From a virus, in IMG/VR virus record IMGVR_UViG_3300020731_000050, positions 1-33,002 of that record: a stretch of 33,002 nucleotides of DNA; one strand, given 5' to 3'. Below the pieces are notes generated by a model, which was given only the letters and a program-made list of their open reading frames with translations, made no database searches and was not told the origin of the DNA. Made by a program: the position numbers and the translations under genes. Of the stretch, positions 17,346 to 27,090 are shown piece by piece. The first letter of the stretch is position 1. Each line of letters begins with the position of its first letter.

Positions 17346-19100
17346 ATGTCAAAAACCACACTTCAACTGCGTAGAGGTTCTACATCAGATAACAGTACTT
17401 TTACGGGAGCCGTAGGTGAAGTAATCGTAAACACTACGACCAATTCCTTAGTAGTACACGACGGTGTCACAGTAGGCGGATGGGGCCAAGCTCCATTAGC
17501 AAGTCCAGCATTAACTGGAATTCCTACTGCACCGACTGCAACATCTGGTACAAACACCACTCAACTTGCCACAACAGCTTTCGTTCAAACTGCGGTTGCT
17601 GGAGTTAGTCTTTCAGGTCTAACAACCAGTACAATTACAGAAGGTAGTAATTTATATTTCACCCAAGCTCGCGCACGTTCAAGTGTAAGTGCTACAGGCA
17701 GTATTAATTATAATAGTTCAACTGGTGTTTTTAGCTACAATGCTCCTACAGTTCTTAGTGCTTTCACTAACGACGTTGGATTTTTAACTAGTGCTAACAT
17801 TTTAAACAGTATTAGTGTAAATTCAACTCCAAGCGGCGCACTATCTTATAACTCAGCTACTGGTGTATTCACATTCACCCAGGCAGTTAATAGCGTTAAC
17901 GGCCAAACTGGAACTATTGTTCTTACAGCAGACAATATTGCTGGTGGTTCAACTAACAAATATGTAACTACTAGTAACGTTCAAGCGGCATTGGCTGCTG
18001 GTGGCGTCACTAACACTATGCTTGCCCATAGTACAATTACAATCAACGGTACGACTGTAGTTTTAGGCGATAGCAATGATACAATTACCGCTGCCGCTGG
18101 TACATTAACTGGGACAACATTAAATTCAACTGTAGTAAGTTCTAGTTTAACAAGCGTTGGTACACTAAATTCTTTACAAGTTAGCGTCGGAACTGGTAGT
18201 TTAAGTAACGAAGGTGCTATTACAGTTGGTGCTCAAAACTTTAATGACGTTAATATTTTAGCTAGTTTTGTATCAAATACTAACAATTATAACCAAGTTT
18301 CTATCCAAAACATTAACTCTGGAAATACAGCTAGTGCAAACTTTGTTGCTTATAACAACAACGGTACAGCAGTCACTAACTACATGTCAGTTGGTATTAA
18401 CTCTAGCGGTTATACTGGCGGTGGCGTGTTTGGTTCTGGCTCATTAAATGCCGCAGGATCGAGCTTCTTAATCAGTGGAAGTACTGATTTAGCAATTGGT
18501 ACATTTACAGCTAATGCAATTCGTTTCGTAGTTAATACAAGTACTACTGATCAAATGACAATTAACGGTACATCTGGATATATTGGTATTAACAATATGA
18601 GTCCAAACTATCGTTTAGACGTTAATGGTGACGTTAACTTCACTGGTGCATTGCGTACAAGCGGTACAGCAGGTACAACAGGATACGTTTTACAAAGTAC
18701 TGGCGCAAGTACAGCTCCTCAATGGGCTAATATTGCCGCAAGTTTACCAAACATCACACAGTTAGACAGTTGGAGCCACAACAGTGGCAACTTTATTAAC
18801 GGGGCTACTACGGTTTTCACACCAACAAACAACGGAAATGCGGTATCTATCAGTTACCCGATCCAGGTTTTGATATATAAAAACGGACAATACCAACAGC
18901 CTTGGCTAAATAATAGTAGACCAGTGTGGAATACATATACACGTTACGGAGATTACACAGTAACCAACGGAAACATTGTTTTTGCATCCCCACCGCAATA
19001 CGGAGATATTATTAATGCAACTGTATTGATAGGTAACGTTACTAACCCAGTATACACAACTTATCCGTTTAACGCATTAGATATAGCAACAGGAACCTAA
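17346..19100 (+). CDS. tail fibre protein
   Basis: A 584-aa protein. The N-terminus LQLRRGSTSDNSTFTGAVGE with VNTTTNSLVVHDGVT is a common N-terminal cap of phage tail fibres and tropism proteins. It is followed by PALTGIPTAPTATSGTNT and TQLATTAFVQ, a classic fibre-shaft repeat. The middle has NLYFTQARARSSVSATG and SAFTNDVGFLTSANI, then GTTLNSTVVSSSLTSVGTL, which reappears almost verbatim in the gene at 31782 (GTTLNSTVTSSSLTSFG). Near 415-430, YIGINNMSPNYRLDVNGDV is a typical 'intramolecular fibre' repeat. The last 115 residues form a separate domain with Tyr/Trp-rich strands (VLIYKNGQYQQPW, TRYGDYTVTNGNIVFASPP). The start is supported by AGGAAA. A shaft with a C-terminal tip is the best reading. 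Confidence 0.75.
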   Translation: MSKTTLQLRRGSTSDNSTFTGAVGEVIVNTTTNSLVVHDGVTVGGWGQAPLASPALTGIPTAPTATSGTNTTQLATTAFVQTAVAGVSLSGLTTSTITEGSNLYFTQARARSSVSATGSINYNSSTGVFSYNAPTVLSAFTNDVGFLTSANILNSISVNSTPSGALSYNSATGVFTFTQAVNSVNGQTGTIVLTADNIAGGSTNKYVTTSNVQAALAAGGVTNTMLAHSTITINGTTVVLGDSNDTITAAAGTLTGTTLNSTVVSSSLTSVGTLNSLQVSVGTGSLSNEGAITVGAQNFNDVNILASFVSNTNNYNQVSIQNINSGNTASANFVAYNNNGTAVTNYMSVGINSSGYTGGGVFGSGSLNAAGSSFLISGSTDLAIGTFTANAIRFVVNTSTTDQMTINGTSGYIGINNMSPNYRLDVNGDVNFTGALRTSGTAGTTGYVLQSTGASTAPQWANIAASLPNITQLDSWSHNSGNFINGATTVFTPTNNGNAVSISYPIQVLIYKNGQYQQPWLNNSRPVWNTYTRYGDYTVTNGNIVFASPPQYGDIINATVLIGNVTNPVYTTYPFNALDIATGT

Positions 19101-19124
19101 GACCAAAAATTGGAGAAATAACAA

Positions 19125-22100
19125 ATGGCAAGAAAAATCCTATTTGACACAGCATACACATTCACTCCTTCTACTGCCACTATCGTAATTCCACGATATA
19201 TACCTAGAGAAAGATTGATTCTGATTACTGATGTCACAAAGAACGTAGTTCTTTTTAACTTTTCAGATCCTACACTAACTGCAACCAGTTATGTAGCGAC
19301 AGCTGGACAAACATCATGGGGATCATCTGGTGGTACAACAACCATCACTTTATCTTATAACACCAATACAGGTGCGTTCAGTTCGTCAGACAAACTACAA
19401 ATCATGATTGACGAATATGAAGAGCGTTTCCAGGCTGCTGAAACTCTTCTAGATCCAACTAACAAACTACGTACAACAACTCCACAGAGCTTGATTGATA
19501 CAGACTTTGAATACTCATTCCAACCAACCAAGTGGGAATTCTTCCAATCACAAAACTGGAATGCTTCAGTATATACAAGTACAAGCAACTCAGTATTGGC
19601 AGCTTACCTAGGTGGTGCAGGTTATAGCTTATTGAACCCAAGTATTACTGTTTCAGGTAACGTTGGTACAATCAGCGGATTAAACTTACCAACAGTTCCA
19701 TATATTGGTAGTTACATTTATGTTGTTGACGCGGCTAACACATCAACTGTTAACTTCAGTTCATTCCGTTATGCTATTGCTTCAGCAACTACAAGTACAA
19801 TTACATTTAACGTAACATTATCTAACGCAACTTACACTCCACAGATGGTTGTATTTGGTAACGTAAACGGTACTGTAAGTAATCCAACTTATGCGGCATT
19901 CCAAGTATCTAGCAACTTAACATCAAGCGGTGTTAACTTAACAGCTGGTCAGCCAGTTCTAGCACAAGATACACAAAACGAACCATACTGCGATGGTACT
20001 TTCGTTGTAGCTTACATCAACCAGTCACAAGGTGCTTTCAGCTACTTCCCTAAAGTTAACCAATTATTCAGTAATAACCAATTACAAAAAGCTTCAACAG
20101 CATTGTTTGTAGGTGGTTACTATGCGGCAGGTTACGGTTTAGGTTCTATTATTCCAGTAAGTTCAATGACAACTGGTTCAGACGGACGTACAGTTACAGT
20201 TACAACATACAGTAACCACAACTTAGTACCAGGAGCTCCAATTTATGTTGGTAACGCTATTTTAACAGCGGCAAATGGTCCAACTTATATCCAATCAGTT
20301 CCAAGTCCTTACAGCTTTACATATAACGTGTACAACGGTATTACGGCAAGCCAAGCAAGTTCAGCAGTATTACAAAATACCACTGTAATTTATGCTCGTC
20401 CAGAAGGTTATCAAATTCAACGTTCTGCTGATGGCGGTATTGGTATTTTCTCAGGTAATGCTATTCCAGGCGCTCAAGCATTGCGTCAAACACGTCGTTA
20501 TTTCCGTTACCAAGCTGGTAAAGGTATTCAGTACTCAACAAGTGCAACATTCCGTCCGAACATGGACATTGTTAACATTGCAGTATCTGGTAACATTGCA
20601 ACAATCACTACAGATCAAGATCACGGTTTAAAATACGGTGCTTATGTTAACATTCGTAACGTTGCCGCTCAAGATGCAGGTAGTATTGCAACTTATAACA
20701 GCACATTCTCAATCAGCCCACTAGTTACTTTAACAAGTAAGACTTTTGGTGTTGTGCTAGGATCAACCCCATCAGATACGCTTCCAGGCGTAGCTATTGC
20801 TACAGTTGAAACAGCAGATGCAAAAGGTGCTTGTATCCGTTGCGGTTTGTTTGATGACATGAATGGTTTCTATTACGAATTTGATGGTACATTCTTAAAT
20901 GCAGTACGTCGTAACGGTACAACTGTTATGCGCGGTAGTGTAAACGTTTGTACAGGTTCAACAGTTATTATTGGAACAGGTTCAGCATTTACACGTCAAA
21001 TCCAAACAGGCGACAAGTGTATCATTCGTGGACAAGTTTACGAAATCAGTCAAGTAGTTAACGATAACGTTTGCCACATTGCTCCAGCATATCGTGCGGC
21101 AAGTCCAGCACTATCTTCTGGTACAGCAGGTGTTCCAATCAGTTATATTACTGGTGGTAACGGTACAACTCAAACAGTTACAACTAGTGTTAACGTTGCA
21201 ACAGCACAGGTTACTTTCACAGCAGTTGCTGGTACAGGTACAGCTGGTGCAGGCGGTATTGGTGTAGTTGGTACATATCAGATTACTGGTACAATTCCAA
21301 GTGCGGCTAACACAACAGTTTCAAGTGCGGCATTAAATGCAACAACTATTACTGTAGCAAGCGCAACAGGTATTCACGCAGGACAATTAGTTGTTATTGC
21401 TGGTGCTGGTTACTTACCTGCTAACACATACGTTGCAAGTACTTACATTGACGGTTCTACAACAGTTCCATTAACTCAAGGTATTACTACTGTTATCAGT
21501 GGTTCAACAAACGTTTATTTCTACTTTGGCCCAGCGTCAGGTATGAACGTTATTGCTGGTTCAATGGTTCAAGGTATTGTTGCTAACGGTACACAAGTTT
21601 CAGCGTTTACTAACGTTGCTGGTCTAACAGGTGGTACAATTACAATTCAGTTGTACATTAACCAAGCGTTAACTGGTACAACAACTGCAAGTACATTGTT
21701 AATTGGTGGTGTTCCAGGCTATACAACAGCTAGCTTGTACACAACAACAACTAACGTTATTGCTTTAGGTACTACATACGGTATTTCTCCAGGTATGACT
21801 ATCACAGGTACTGGTGTTCCAGGTAACACTATTGTAGCTGGTTTGGCAGCGGCTGGTTGCGGTGTTATTCTTAACACAGGTATTACTAACGCAGTAGGTA
21901 ACGCAGTTACATTAACATTTGCTCCTAACTTATCATTATATGCAATTACTATTGCAACTAACGGTAGTACAGCAAGTGGTGCTACGCAGATTACAATGGC
22001 TAACGTAAACGGTATCCAAATTGGTAGTTTTGTAACTTCAACAGGTACAACTTATATTCCAGTTAACACATTTGTTACTGCAATTAATACAACTACTAAC

Positions 22101-24122
22101 GTAATTACCATTTACACACCGTTCAGTGCTACACAAGGTACAACAGGTGGTCCAATCACTACTGGTACTAACTTAGTATTTGGTTCACGTATTTTCGTTA
22201 CTGGTGCAACAAACACCAACGCTAACGGCATGTGGCCAGTTACAAGTATCGGTGCAACAACATTAACATACCAAACAGCTAACTCAGTTGCTGTAAGTAC
22301 AGTTATTAGTGTATACGGTACTACTAAGATGTTCGGTGAAGATATTGCTGTTAAGAAATATCAAGTACGCGAAATCCGTACTCCACAATTCCAATGGAAT
22401 TTGGATACATTTGATGGCACAGGTCCTTCAGGATTCAACATGGATCACACAAAGATCCAGATGATCTATATCGACTATAGCTGGTATGGCGCAGGCTTTA
22501 TCCGTTGGGGTGCTCGTACAATCAACGGTGACATCGTTTACGCACACAAAGTACAACACGGTAACCGTGAATACTTAGCTTTCCAACGTTCAGGTAACTT
22601 ACCAGGTCGTTTCGAAGCAGTTAACGCTCCAGCTCGTACACCATTAACAGCTAACATTCCATCTACTGGATATGTAATGAGTACAACACCAAGTTCAGGA
22701 ACTATTAGCGTTTATGACGCAAGTCGTTTCTTTATTCCAAGTACATCACAAGTGTATGGCCAAACATTCAATGGTGAAGTAAACATTGATGGTGAGCTTT
22801 TCTATTACACAGGCGTAGCTTCACAAGCAACTCAAAACGTTACCGGTAATCCAGATGCTGTTGTTCAAAATACTCAGTATCCATATGCCGCACAAAGTAC
22901 GGCAGCTCCATGGGCAACTGGTGTAAACGGTTTAACTAGTGCCGCTACAATTGGTACTGTTTTAGTATCAGGTGGTGCAGTGACATCAATTCCTGTTACT
23001 AGCGGTGGACTTGGTTATACTAGCGTTCCTCCAGTAACAATCGGTGGTGGCGGTGGTGCAGGTGCTCAAGCTCGTGCAGTAGTTGTCAATGGTAGCGTAG
23101 TAAGCGTTATTATCACTAACGGTGGTTATGGTTATACAACAGCTCCAACAGTTATTATTGGTGCTAACTTGTTAACAGGTTGCTATCGTGAATCAACAGC
23201 AGTTTCTAGTGTTAACACTGGTAACGGCTTTACTGGTACAACAACATTAAACTCAAACGCTATCACTAGCGTTCCTAGCTTAATTTGGAACCAGTTGTTC
23301 ATTGGTATGGTAATTGCCGCTAACGTTAACTTTAGTTATGTAAACGTTCGTATCGTTGGTTTAAGTGGTACAACAGTATATGTTGATACTCCTGCAACAG
23401 TAAGCGGATCAACAACATTCCAGTTAGTTAACCGTGGTAACCCAACAGCAAGTACCCACTATGCATACAACAACGGAAGTAACCCATTGTCAAATGCTTA
23501 CAATACAACAGTATTGATAGCACCAAACGTACAACACTGGGGTGTTTCATGTATCATGGACGGACGTTATGATTCAGATAAATCATACGTATTCACAACA
23601 CCACGTCAGACAGCTGCCGTTGTACAGCCAAACGCTACAAGCCCATTGATTTCACTACGTGTGTCACCAAGTGCTTCTAACGGTTTTGCTCGTAACTTTG
23701 GTGTACGTGATATTATCATGCGTATGCAGGCTAACTTGTATCAGATGGACGTGTTCAACGCTGGACCATTCTTGATTACAGTTAAGTATAACTGTGCATC
23801 AGCAGTGTTTACACCAGCATTATGGACAGCTAACTCAGTTGGTTCAGGTTCATTAAGTCAAGTTATCTATCACAACCCAAGTGATATCGTAACTGGTGGT
23901 GATACAGTTGTTGCTTTCTATGCTAACGCATCAGGTGGTACATTCTTTACAGCAACAAGTGCAGACTTAACAGTTGTTAAAGACTTGGGTAACAGCGTAT
24001 ATGGTGGTGACGGTGTGTTCCCAGATGGACCAGACGTTATTACTGTGTTTGCTACTAACTTGTCTACATCAGGTGCGGCACCGATCTTCAGTCGTATTTC
24101 ATGGACAGAAGCACAAGCGTAA
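19125..24122 (+). CDS. giant virion structural protein of the cyanophage type, with a large internal insert
   Basis: A 1665-aa protein, the largest here and last in the + operon. Conserved blocks I recognise from large marine T4-like phage virion proteins appear in order. They are TPQSLIDTDFEYSFQPTKWEF (about 119-140), GLFDDMNGFYYEFDG (about 574), a TGDKCIIRGQVYEI block (about 627), FDGTGPSGFNMDHTKIQM and IDYSWYGAGFIRWG (about 1096-1130), SGNLPGRFE (about 1156), and HWGVSCIMDGRYDSDKSYVF (about 1471). Between APAYRA (about 653) and YQVREIRTPQFQW (about 1078) lie some 400 residues of Gly/Thr/Val-rich beta repeats that look inserted. Residues about 1289-1347 hold two GxGY repeats. No enzymatic motif is seen. 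SD TTGGAGAA. Probably a baseplate- or fibre-associated protein; the exact position in the particle is unknown. Confidence 0.75.
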   Translation: MARKILFDTAYTFTPSTATIVIPRYIPRERLILITDVTKNVVLFNFSDPTLTATSYVATAGQTSWGSSGGTTTITLSYNTNTGAFSSSDKLQIMIDEYEERFQAAETLLDPTNKLRTTTPQSLIDTDFEYSFQPTKWEFFQSQNWNASVYTSTSNSVLAAYLGGAGYSLLNPSITVSGNVGTISGLNLPTVPYIGSYIYVVDAANTSTVNFSSFRYAIASATTSTITFNVTLSNATYTPQMVVFGNVNGTVSNPTYAAFQVSSNLTSSGVNLTAGQPVLAQDTQNEPYCDGTFVVAYINQSQGAFSYFPKVNQLFSNNQLQKASTALFVGGYYAAGYGLGSIIPVSSMTTGSDGRTVTVTTYSNHNLVPGAPIYVGNAILTAANGPTYIQSVPSPYSFTYNVYNGITASQASSAVLQNTTVIYARPEGYQIQRSADGGIGIFSGNAIPGAQALRQTRRYFRYQAGKGIQYSTSATFRPNMDIVNIAVSGNIATITTDQDHGLKYGAYVNIRNVAAQDAGSIATYNSTFSISPLVTLTSKTFGVVLGSTPSDTLPGVAIATVETADAKGACIRCGLFDDMNGFYYEFDGTFLNAVRRNGTTVMRGSVNVCTGSTVIIGTGSAFTRQIQTGDKCIIRGQVYEISQVVNDNVCHIAPAYRAASPALSSGTAGVPISYITGGNGTTQTVTTSVNVATAQVTFTAVAGTGTAGAGGIGVVGTYQITGTIPSAANTTVSSAALNATTITVASATGIHAGQLVVIAGAGYLPANTYVASTYIDGSTTVPLTQGITTVISGSTNVYFYFGPASGMNVIAGSMVQGIVANGTQVSAFTNVAGLTGGTITIQLYINQALTGTTTASTLLIGGVPGYTTASLYTTTTNVIALGTTYGISPGMTITGTGVPGNTIVAGLAAAGCGVILNTGITNAVGNAVTLTFAPNLSLYAITIATNGSTASGATQITMANVNGIQIGSFVTSTGTTYIPVNTFVTAINTTTNVITIYTPFSATQGTTGGPITTGTNLVFGSRIFVTGATNTNANGMWPVTSIGATTLTYQTANSVAVSTVISVYGTTKMFGEDIAVKKYQVREIRTPQFQWNLDTFDGTGPSGFNMDHTKIQMIYIDYSWYGAGFIRWGARTINGDIVYAHKVQHGNREYLAFQRSGNLPGRFEAVNAPARTPLTANIPSTGYVMSTTPSSGTISVYDASRFFIPSTSQVYGQTFNGEVNIDGELFYYTGVASQATQNVTGNPDAVVQNTQYPYAAQSTAAPWATGVNGLTSAATIGTVLVSGGAVTSIPVTSGGLGYTSVPPVTIGGGGGAGAQARAVVVNGSVVSVIITNGGYGYTTAPTVIIGANLLTGCYRESTAVSSVNTGNGFTGTTTLNSNAITSVPSLIWNQLFIGMVIAANVNFSYVNVRIVGLSGTTVYVDTPATVSGSTTFQLVNRGNPTASTHYAYNNGSNPLSNAYNTTVLIAPNVQHWGVSCIMDGRYDSDKSYVFTTPRQTAAVVQPNATSPLISLRVSPSASNGFARNFGVRDIIMRMQANLYQMDVFNAGPFLITVKYNCASAVFTPALWTANSVGSGSLSQVIYHNPSDIVTGGDTVVAFYANASGGTFFTATSADLTVVKDLGNSVYGGDGVFPDGPDVITVFATNLSTSGAAPIFSRISWTEAQA

Positions 24123-24143
24123 TCAAATACGTTTAAAACAAGA

Positions 24144-24168
24144 AAAGGATCGAAAGATCCTTTTTTTG
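24144..24168 (+). terminator. rho-independent terminator with GAAA tetraloop
   Basis: AAAGGATC, a GAAA loop, and GATCCTTT form an 8-bp stem, extendable by one A-T pair. The loop is a stable GNRA tetraloop and the hairpin is followed by a T run. It lies 22 nt after the stop of the 1665-aa protein gene and should end the long + fibre operon. Confidence 0.9.
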
Positions 24169-24195
24169 TGGCTATAGTTTCTAAATTTCACCCAC

Positions 24196-24223
24196 AAAAA
24201 AAGCAACCGAAGTTGCTTTTTTT
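24196..24223. terminator. bidirectional terminator between convergent units
   Basis: The stem AAGCAAC / GTTGCTT has a CGAA loop and is flanked by seven A on the left and seven T on the right. It therefore gives a hairpin plus U tract in both directions. It lies between the + unit ending at 24122 and the minus-strand fibre gene ending at 24237, 13 nt beyond the latter's stop. On the minus strand it is the only visible terminator for the 27070-24237 unit; on the + strand it backs up the terminator at 24144. Confidence 0.85.
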
Positions 24224-24236
24224 GAATAACTAACTA

Positions 24237-26741
24237 TTAGGTTAGTGTGAATGTAGCATACACGTCGTATATAGTACCGCCAGCTTGTTGATTACCAGAC
24301 TGATTAAGTGTATTATTTTGACTTAACACAATAAACTCACATTTTGCAGTGTGTCCAGATGTAACTGTAATTGTACCACCTGTACCACTTAAACTAGTAC
24401 CAGCGTTACCGGCTTGCAAGTTAGGGAAAGTAACTGTGATACCAGCTGTAGCTTTTACATAAAGTATAATTCTACGTCCTTGTGGGAAACCGTGTAGATA
24501 AGGAGTACCGCCACTGTTAACTAAGTTGTCAAAATAAACAGTTGAGTTTGCACCAGTAGTTAAGAATGCTACGTTATGTCCAGTTAAACCAAAGTCTAAA
24601 TAGAATGCGTTAGCGGCTGTACCGCTAACTACTGCTGGAACCAATGTAGAAACAATTGGCTTCTCACCTGGATTACTAATAACTGCCGTTGCGGCAGCAC
24701 CTGTACCAGCTGATTGTGAAGAAATAAATGTTACTGTTGGTGGATATAAGTATCCAGAACCTTGATCTATTACAGTTATAGTAGCAATGTTACCACTACT
24801 GTTTACAGTAGCCATTGCCATTGCTTGACGACCGCCTGGCAAATCTGGACGACTCAACACAACTGATGGGTTACCAGTATTACCGTATCCAGAACCAACG
24901 TTTGTGATGATAATATTAGTTACGCAACCAACTTGATGTATAGCACCTTGAGTAATAATACCGCTATAACCTAAACTTGCATAGCCCTGTGCTACTTGTC
25001 CAACATATAATAAACCTGCTGTACCGTTTAAAACTGTACCATAAGTATGAGTTGGAGCACTAGCACTTAAATAACCAGGATAAGTTACTTGGTAATAGTT
25101 AGTTACACCGCCAGTTCCAGGTGCTTTGATATACATAGTAGGCACTTGCTGTCCTGATGTAGTAATAACACCTTGAGTTGTTAAACTAGCATTAATACTC
25201 GAGCTAATTACAACGCTAGTAGTTGTAGCATACCAAACAGTCCAAGTTGCATTAATTGAGCTCGGAGCAGTACCGTTGTTTACAGTACCTTGAATTGTAA
25301 TTTGTTGTCCAGGATAGAATGGGATAACGTTAATTGAACCACTTAATGCACTATAACCAACAGTTAAGAATCCTGTAGTAACATAGCTTGGTAATTGGCT
25401 AGTTAATGATACACCACTTAAAGATGCACTAGTAAAAGTATAACTGTTATTCCACAACGCATTCTGTAAACTAGTAGCCAAGTTAATGGTAGAACCAGTA
25501 GCATAGCTAATATACCATGTACCATTTGTTAATCCGCCAGATCCAGTAGCACCCGAAATTGTAACTGGTTGTCCAACATACAAGTTAGAAGCAGTAGTTA
25601 CTGTAACGTTTACACCGTTAGCAGTAGCAGACACGTTCAATGCGGTAACTTGAGTACTAATTGGACCAGTACCACTTGAACTAGAAGTTGCAATAGTTTG
25701 AGGGATTACACCAACAGCGTTTTGTGTAGCCATTTGAGCGAACCAGTTAACAAACTGTGAAGGCACAGGATCGCTGAAACCAATTTGTGGAGGCTGATTA
25801 TAACCTGTTCCTGGATTGATAATGTTTGTTCCTACAACATATCCACTGCTAATAGTTCCTACACCAGCAGTAAAACCAACAGTACCAGTACCTGGGTTAG
25901 ATCCCATTGTAATTGTAGCAGTTGTACTAGACACAGTACATGCAGTTACTTGGTATTGTCCGTTATAAGCAGTTGGAGTAACGTTTGCAACGTTGACATA
26001 TTGACCAACCACGAACGGAGGAGTTGAACCTGCTGGAACTGTAACTGTAACAACGCCAGTGCTTGCAACAGTTTGTACGTTATAAACACCAGTACTCATA
26101 ACCGCAGTTGCTTGTACTGTATCAAAAGAACTATTAATTAAACTTTGCGTATTTAATGGTACTGTAGCAGTGATTGAAGGTTGTGTATTACCACCTGAAG
26201 GTTGTGTAATATAACCAGGAGTGGTAAAAGATCCTGGAGTAGTTTGCTGATTCCATGTAACTTGAGTTTGACTACAGCTAATTACCTGCCAGTTTCCGTT
26301 ATAAGCCGCAGGACTTACACCTGTAACCGTAATAATTTGACCTACAATAAATGGAGGAGTGTTTTGTGTTGGGTATGTAACAGTAGTAATACCTGCAGAC
26401 CATGAACCAGCACTTATAGGTACTAGGTTTAAAAATCCTCTGTAGTCGCCACCAAGTCCAGCTGGAACCATGATGTTGTTTACAGAATAGCCGTTAGGCA
26501 TGTTGATAAACTGGCCGCCTACAGAAACGTTGTTTAACGTTCCTAAACCACCGTTTAGTTGAACTGCACCGCTGTTTGGTCCAAAACTTGGAGTGTTTTC
26601 GTCAAACACAACAGAACCTTTAACAGGACTGTTAGTTGATCTAATAATTAAATTTGCGCCTTGCTGGTCACCGCCAACTAAAGGAATGCCTTCCCCTAGG
26701 ACGTTTGCTGTAGTTGTACCAGATGTTGTTTGGATAGCCAT
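24237..26741 (-). CDS. fibre-like virion protein with two GYNG modules and GxGY repeats
   Basis: An 834-aa minus-strand protein. The N-terminal 110 residues (MAIQTTSGTTTANVLGEGIP..., GSVVFDENTPSFGPNSGAVQ) have no counterpart elsewhere in the window and may form its own attachment domain. Residues about 121-165 and 230-280 are two GYNG modules (PPFIVGQIITVTGVSPAAYNG; PPFVVGQYVNVANVTPTAYNG). GxGY repeats occur at NPGTGYNQPPQIGF (about 308), TNVGSGYGNTG (about 625) and DQGSGYLYPPTVTF (about 670). The C-terminal 130 residues form a distinct beta domain (AFYLDFGLTGHNVAFL, GRRIILYVKATAGITVTFPN). The start has GGAG 8 nt before the ATG. It is transcribed opposite to the main fibre operon, with a 101-aa gene just upstream. 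Fibre or adhesin role inferred from module sharing. Confidence 0.75.
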   Translation of the reverse strand: MAIQTTSGTTTANVLGEGIPLVGGDQQGANLIIRSTNSPVKGSVVFDENTPSFGPNSGAVQLNGGLGTLNNVSVGGQFINMPNGYSVNNIMVPAGLGGDYRGFLNLVPISAGSWSAGITTVTYPTQNTPPFIVGQIITVTGVSPAAYNGNWQVISCSQTQVTWNQQTTPGSFTTPGYITQPSGGNTQPSITATVPLNTQSLINSSFDTVQATAVMSTGVYNVQTVASTGVVTVTVPAGSTPPFVVGQYVNVANVTPTAYNGQYQVTACTVSSTTATITMGSNPGTGTVGFTAGVGTISSGYVVGTNIINPGTGYNQPPQIGFSDPVPSQFVNWFAQMATQNAVGVIPQTIATSSSSGTGPISTQVTALNVSATANGVNVTVTTASNLYVGQPVTISGATGSGGLTNGTWYISYATGSTINLATSLQNALWNNSYTFTSASLSGVSLTSQLPSYVTTGFLTVGYSALSGSINVIPFYPGQQITIQGTVNNGTAPSSINATWTVWYATTTSVVISSSINASLTTQGVITTSGQQVPTMYIKAPGTGGVTNYYQVTYPGYLSASAPTHTYGTVLNGTAGLLYVGQVAQGYASLGYSGIITQGAIHQVGCVTNIIITNVGSGYGNTGNPSVVLSRPDLPGGRQAMAMATVNSSGNIATITVIDQGSGYLYPPTVTFISSQSAGTGAAATAVISNPGEKPIVSTLVPAVVSGTAANAFYLDFGLTGHNVAFLTTGANSTVYFDNLVNSGGTPYLHGFPQGRRIILYVKATAGITVTFPNLQAGNAGTSLSGTGGTITVTSGHTAKCEFIVLSQNNTLNQSGNQQAGGTIYDVYATFTLT

Positions 26742-26764
26742 GTATGAATCTCCGCTTATTGCTA

Positions 26765-27070
26765 TTATTTAGCCGTTTCTGATAATAGTTCTAAGTGTAC
26801 ATTGGGGGCATACCTTAACATCCAAGTTTCCATAGCAGTTTTTGCATCCTGTACACGCTCTTGTGCCGCTACATGGTCCAAGTGAGCACCGCTTTCTAGC
26901 TTTTTAATCAAACCAGCAGTAGTATTATCAAAGTCTACGATAGCAGATGTTAATTGTTCAAATATTTTTTTGCCTTCTTCTGCAATCTCGCCCGTTTGGC
27001 CTTGTATTCCTAGATTAAATCGTGTACAATCATGTTTGTATCTATCTAAATCTTGTATTCTTGAAAACAT
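26765..27070 (-). CDS. hypothetical 101-aa helical protein
   Basis: A small charged protein: MFSRIQDLDRYKHDCTRFN at the start, then a long helical stretch with heptad-like spacing (EIAEEGKKIFEQLTSAI, TTAGLIKKLESGAHL, AAQERVQDAKTAMETWMLR). It has no beta-repeat character, signal peptide or membrane segment. I do not recognise the family. It begins with a good Shine-Dalgarno (GAAGGAAC, 5 nt before the ATG) and a late-promoter-like box, and ends 23 nt before the 834-aa fibre gene with which it appears co-transcribed. That position allows a coiled-coil adaptor or assembly chaperone for that fibre, as an inference without family support. Confidence 0.7.
   Translation of the reverse strand: MFSRIQDLDRYKHDCTRFNLGIQGQTGEIAEEGKKIFEQLTSAIVDFDNTTAGLIKKLESGAHLDHVAAQERVQDAKTAMETWMLRYAPNVHLELLSETAK
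26766..26773 (-). promoter_or_regulatory. candidate internal late promoter (GCTAAATA, minus strand)
   Basis: The octamer reads GCTAAATA on the minus strand, identical to those at 2677 and 30939. It overlaps the last codons of the 101-aa gene and lies 24 nt before the fibre ATG at 26741, with GGAG in between. It could let the fibre be expressed on its own. Part of it is simply the upstream stop codon context, so it may be fortuitous. Confidence 0.35.
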
Positions 27071-27082
27071 ATAAGTTCCTTC

Positions 27083-27090
27083 AATTTATA
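27083..27090 (-). promoter_or_regulatory. candidate late promoter (TATAAATT, minus strand)
   Basis: On the minus strand this reads TATAAATT, one base from the T4 late consensus TATAAATA. It is 12 nt before the ATG of the 101-aa gene, with GAAGGAAC as ribosome site. It faces away from a similar box for the divergent acidic-protein gene (27111), so the 68-nt gap is a compact divergent promoter region. Confidence 0.45.
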
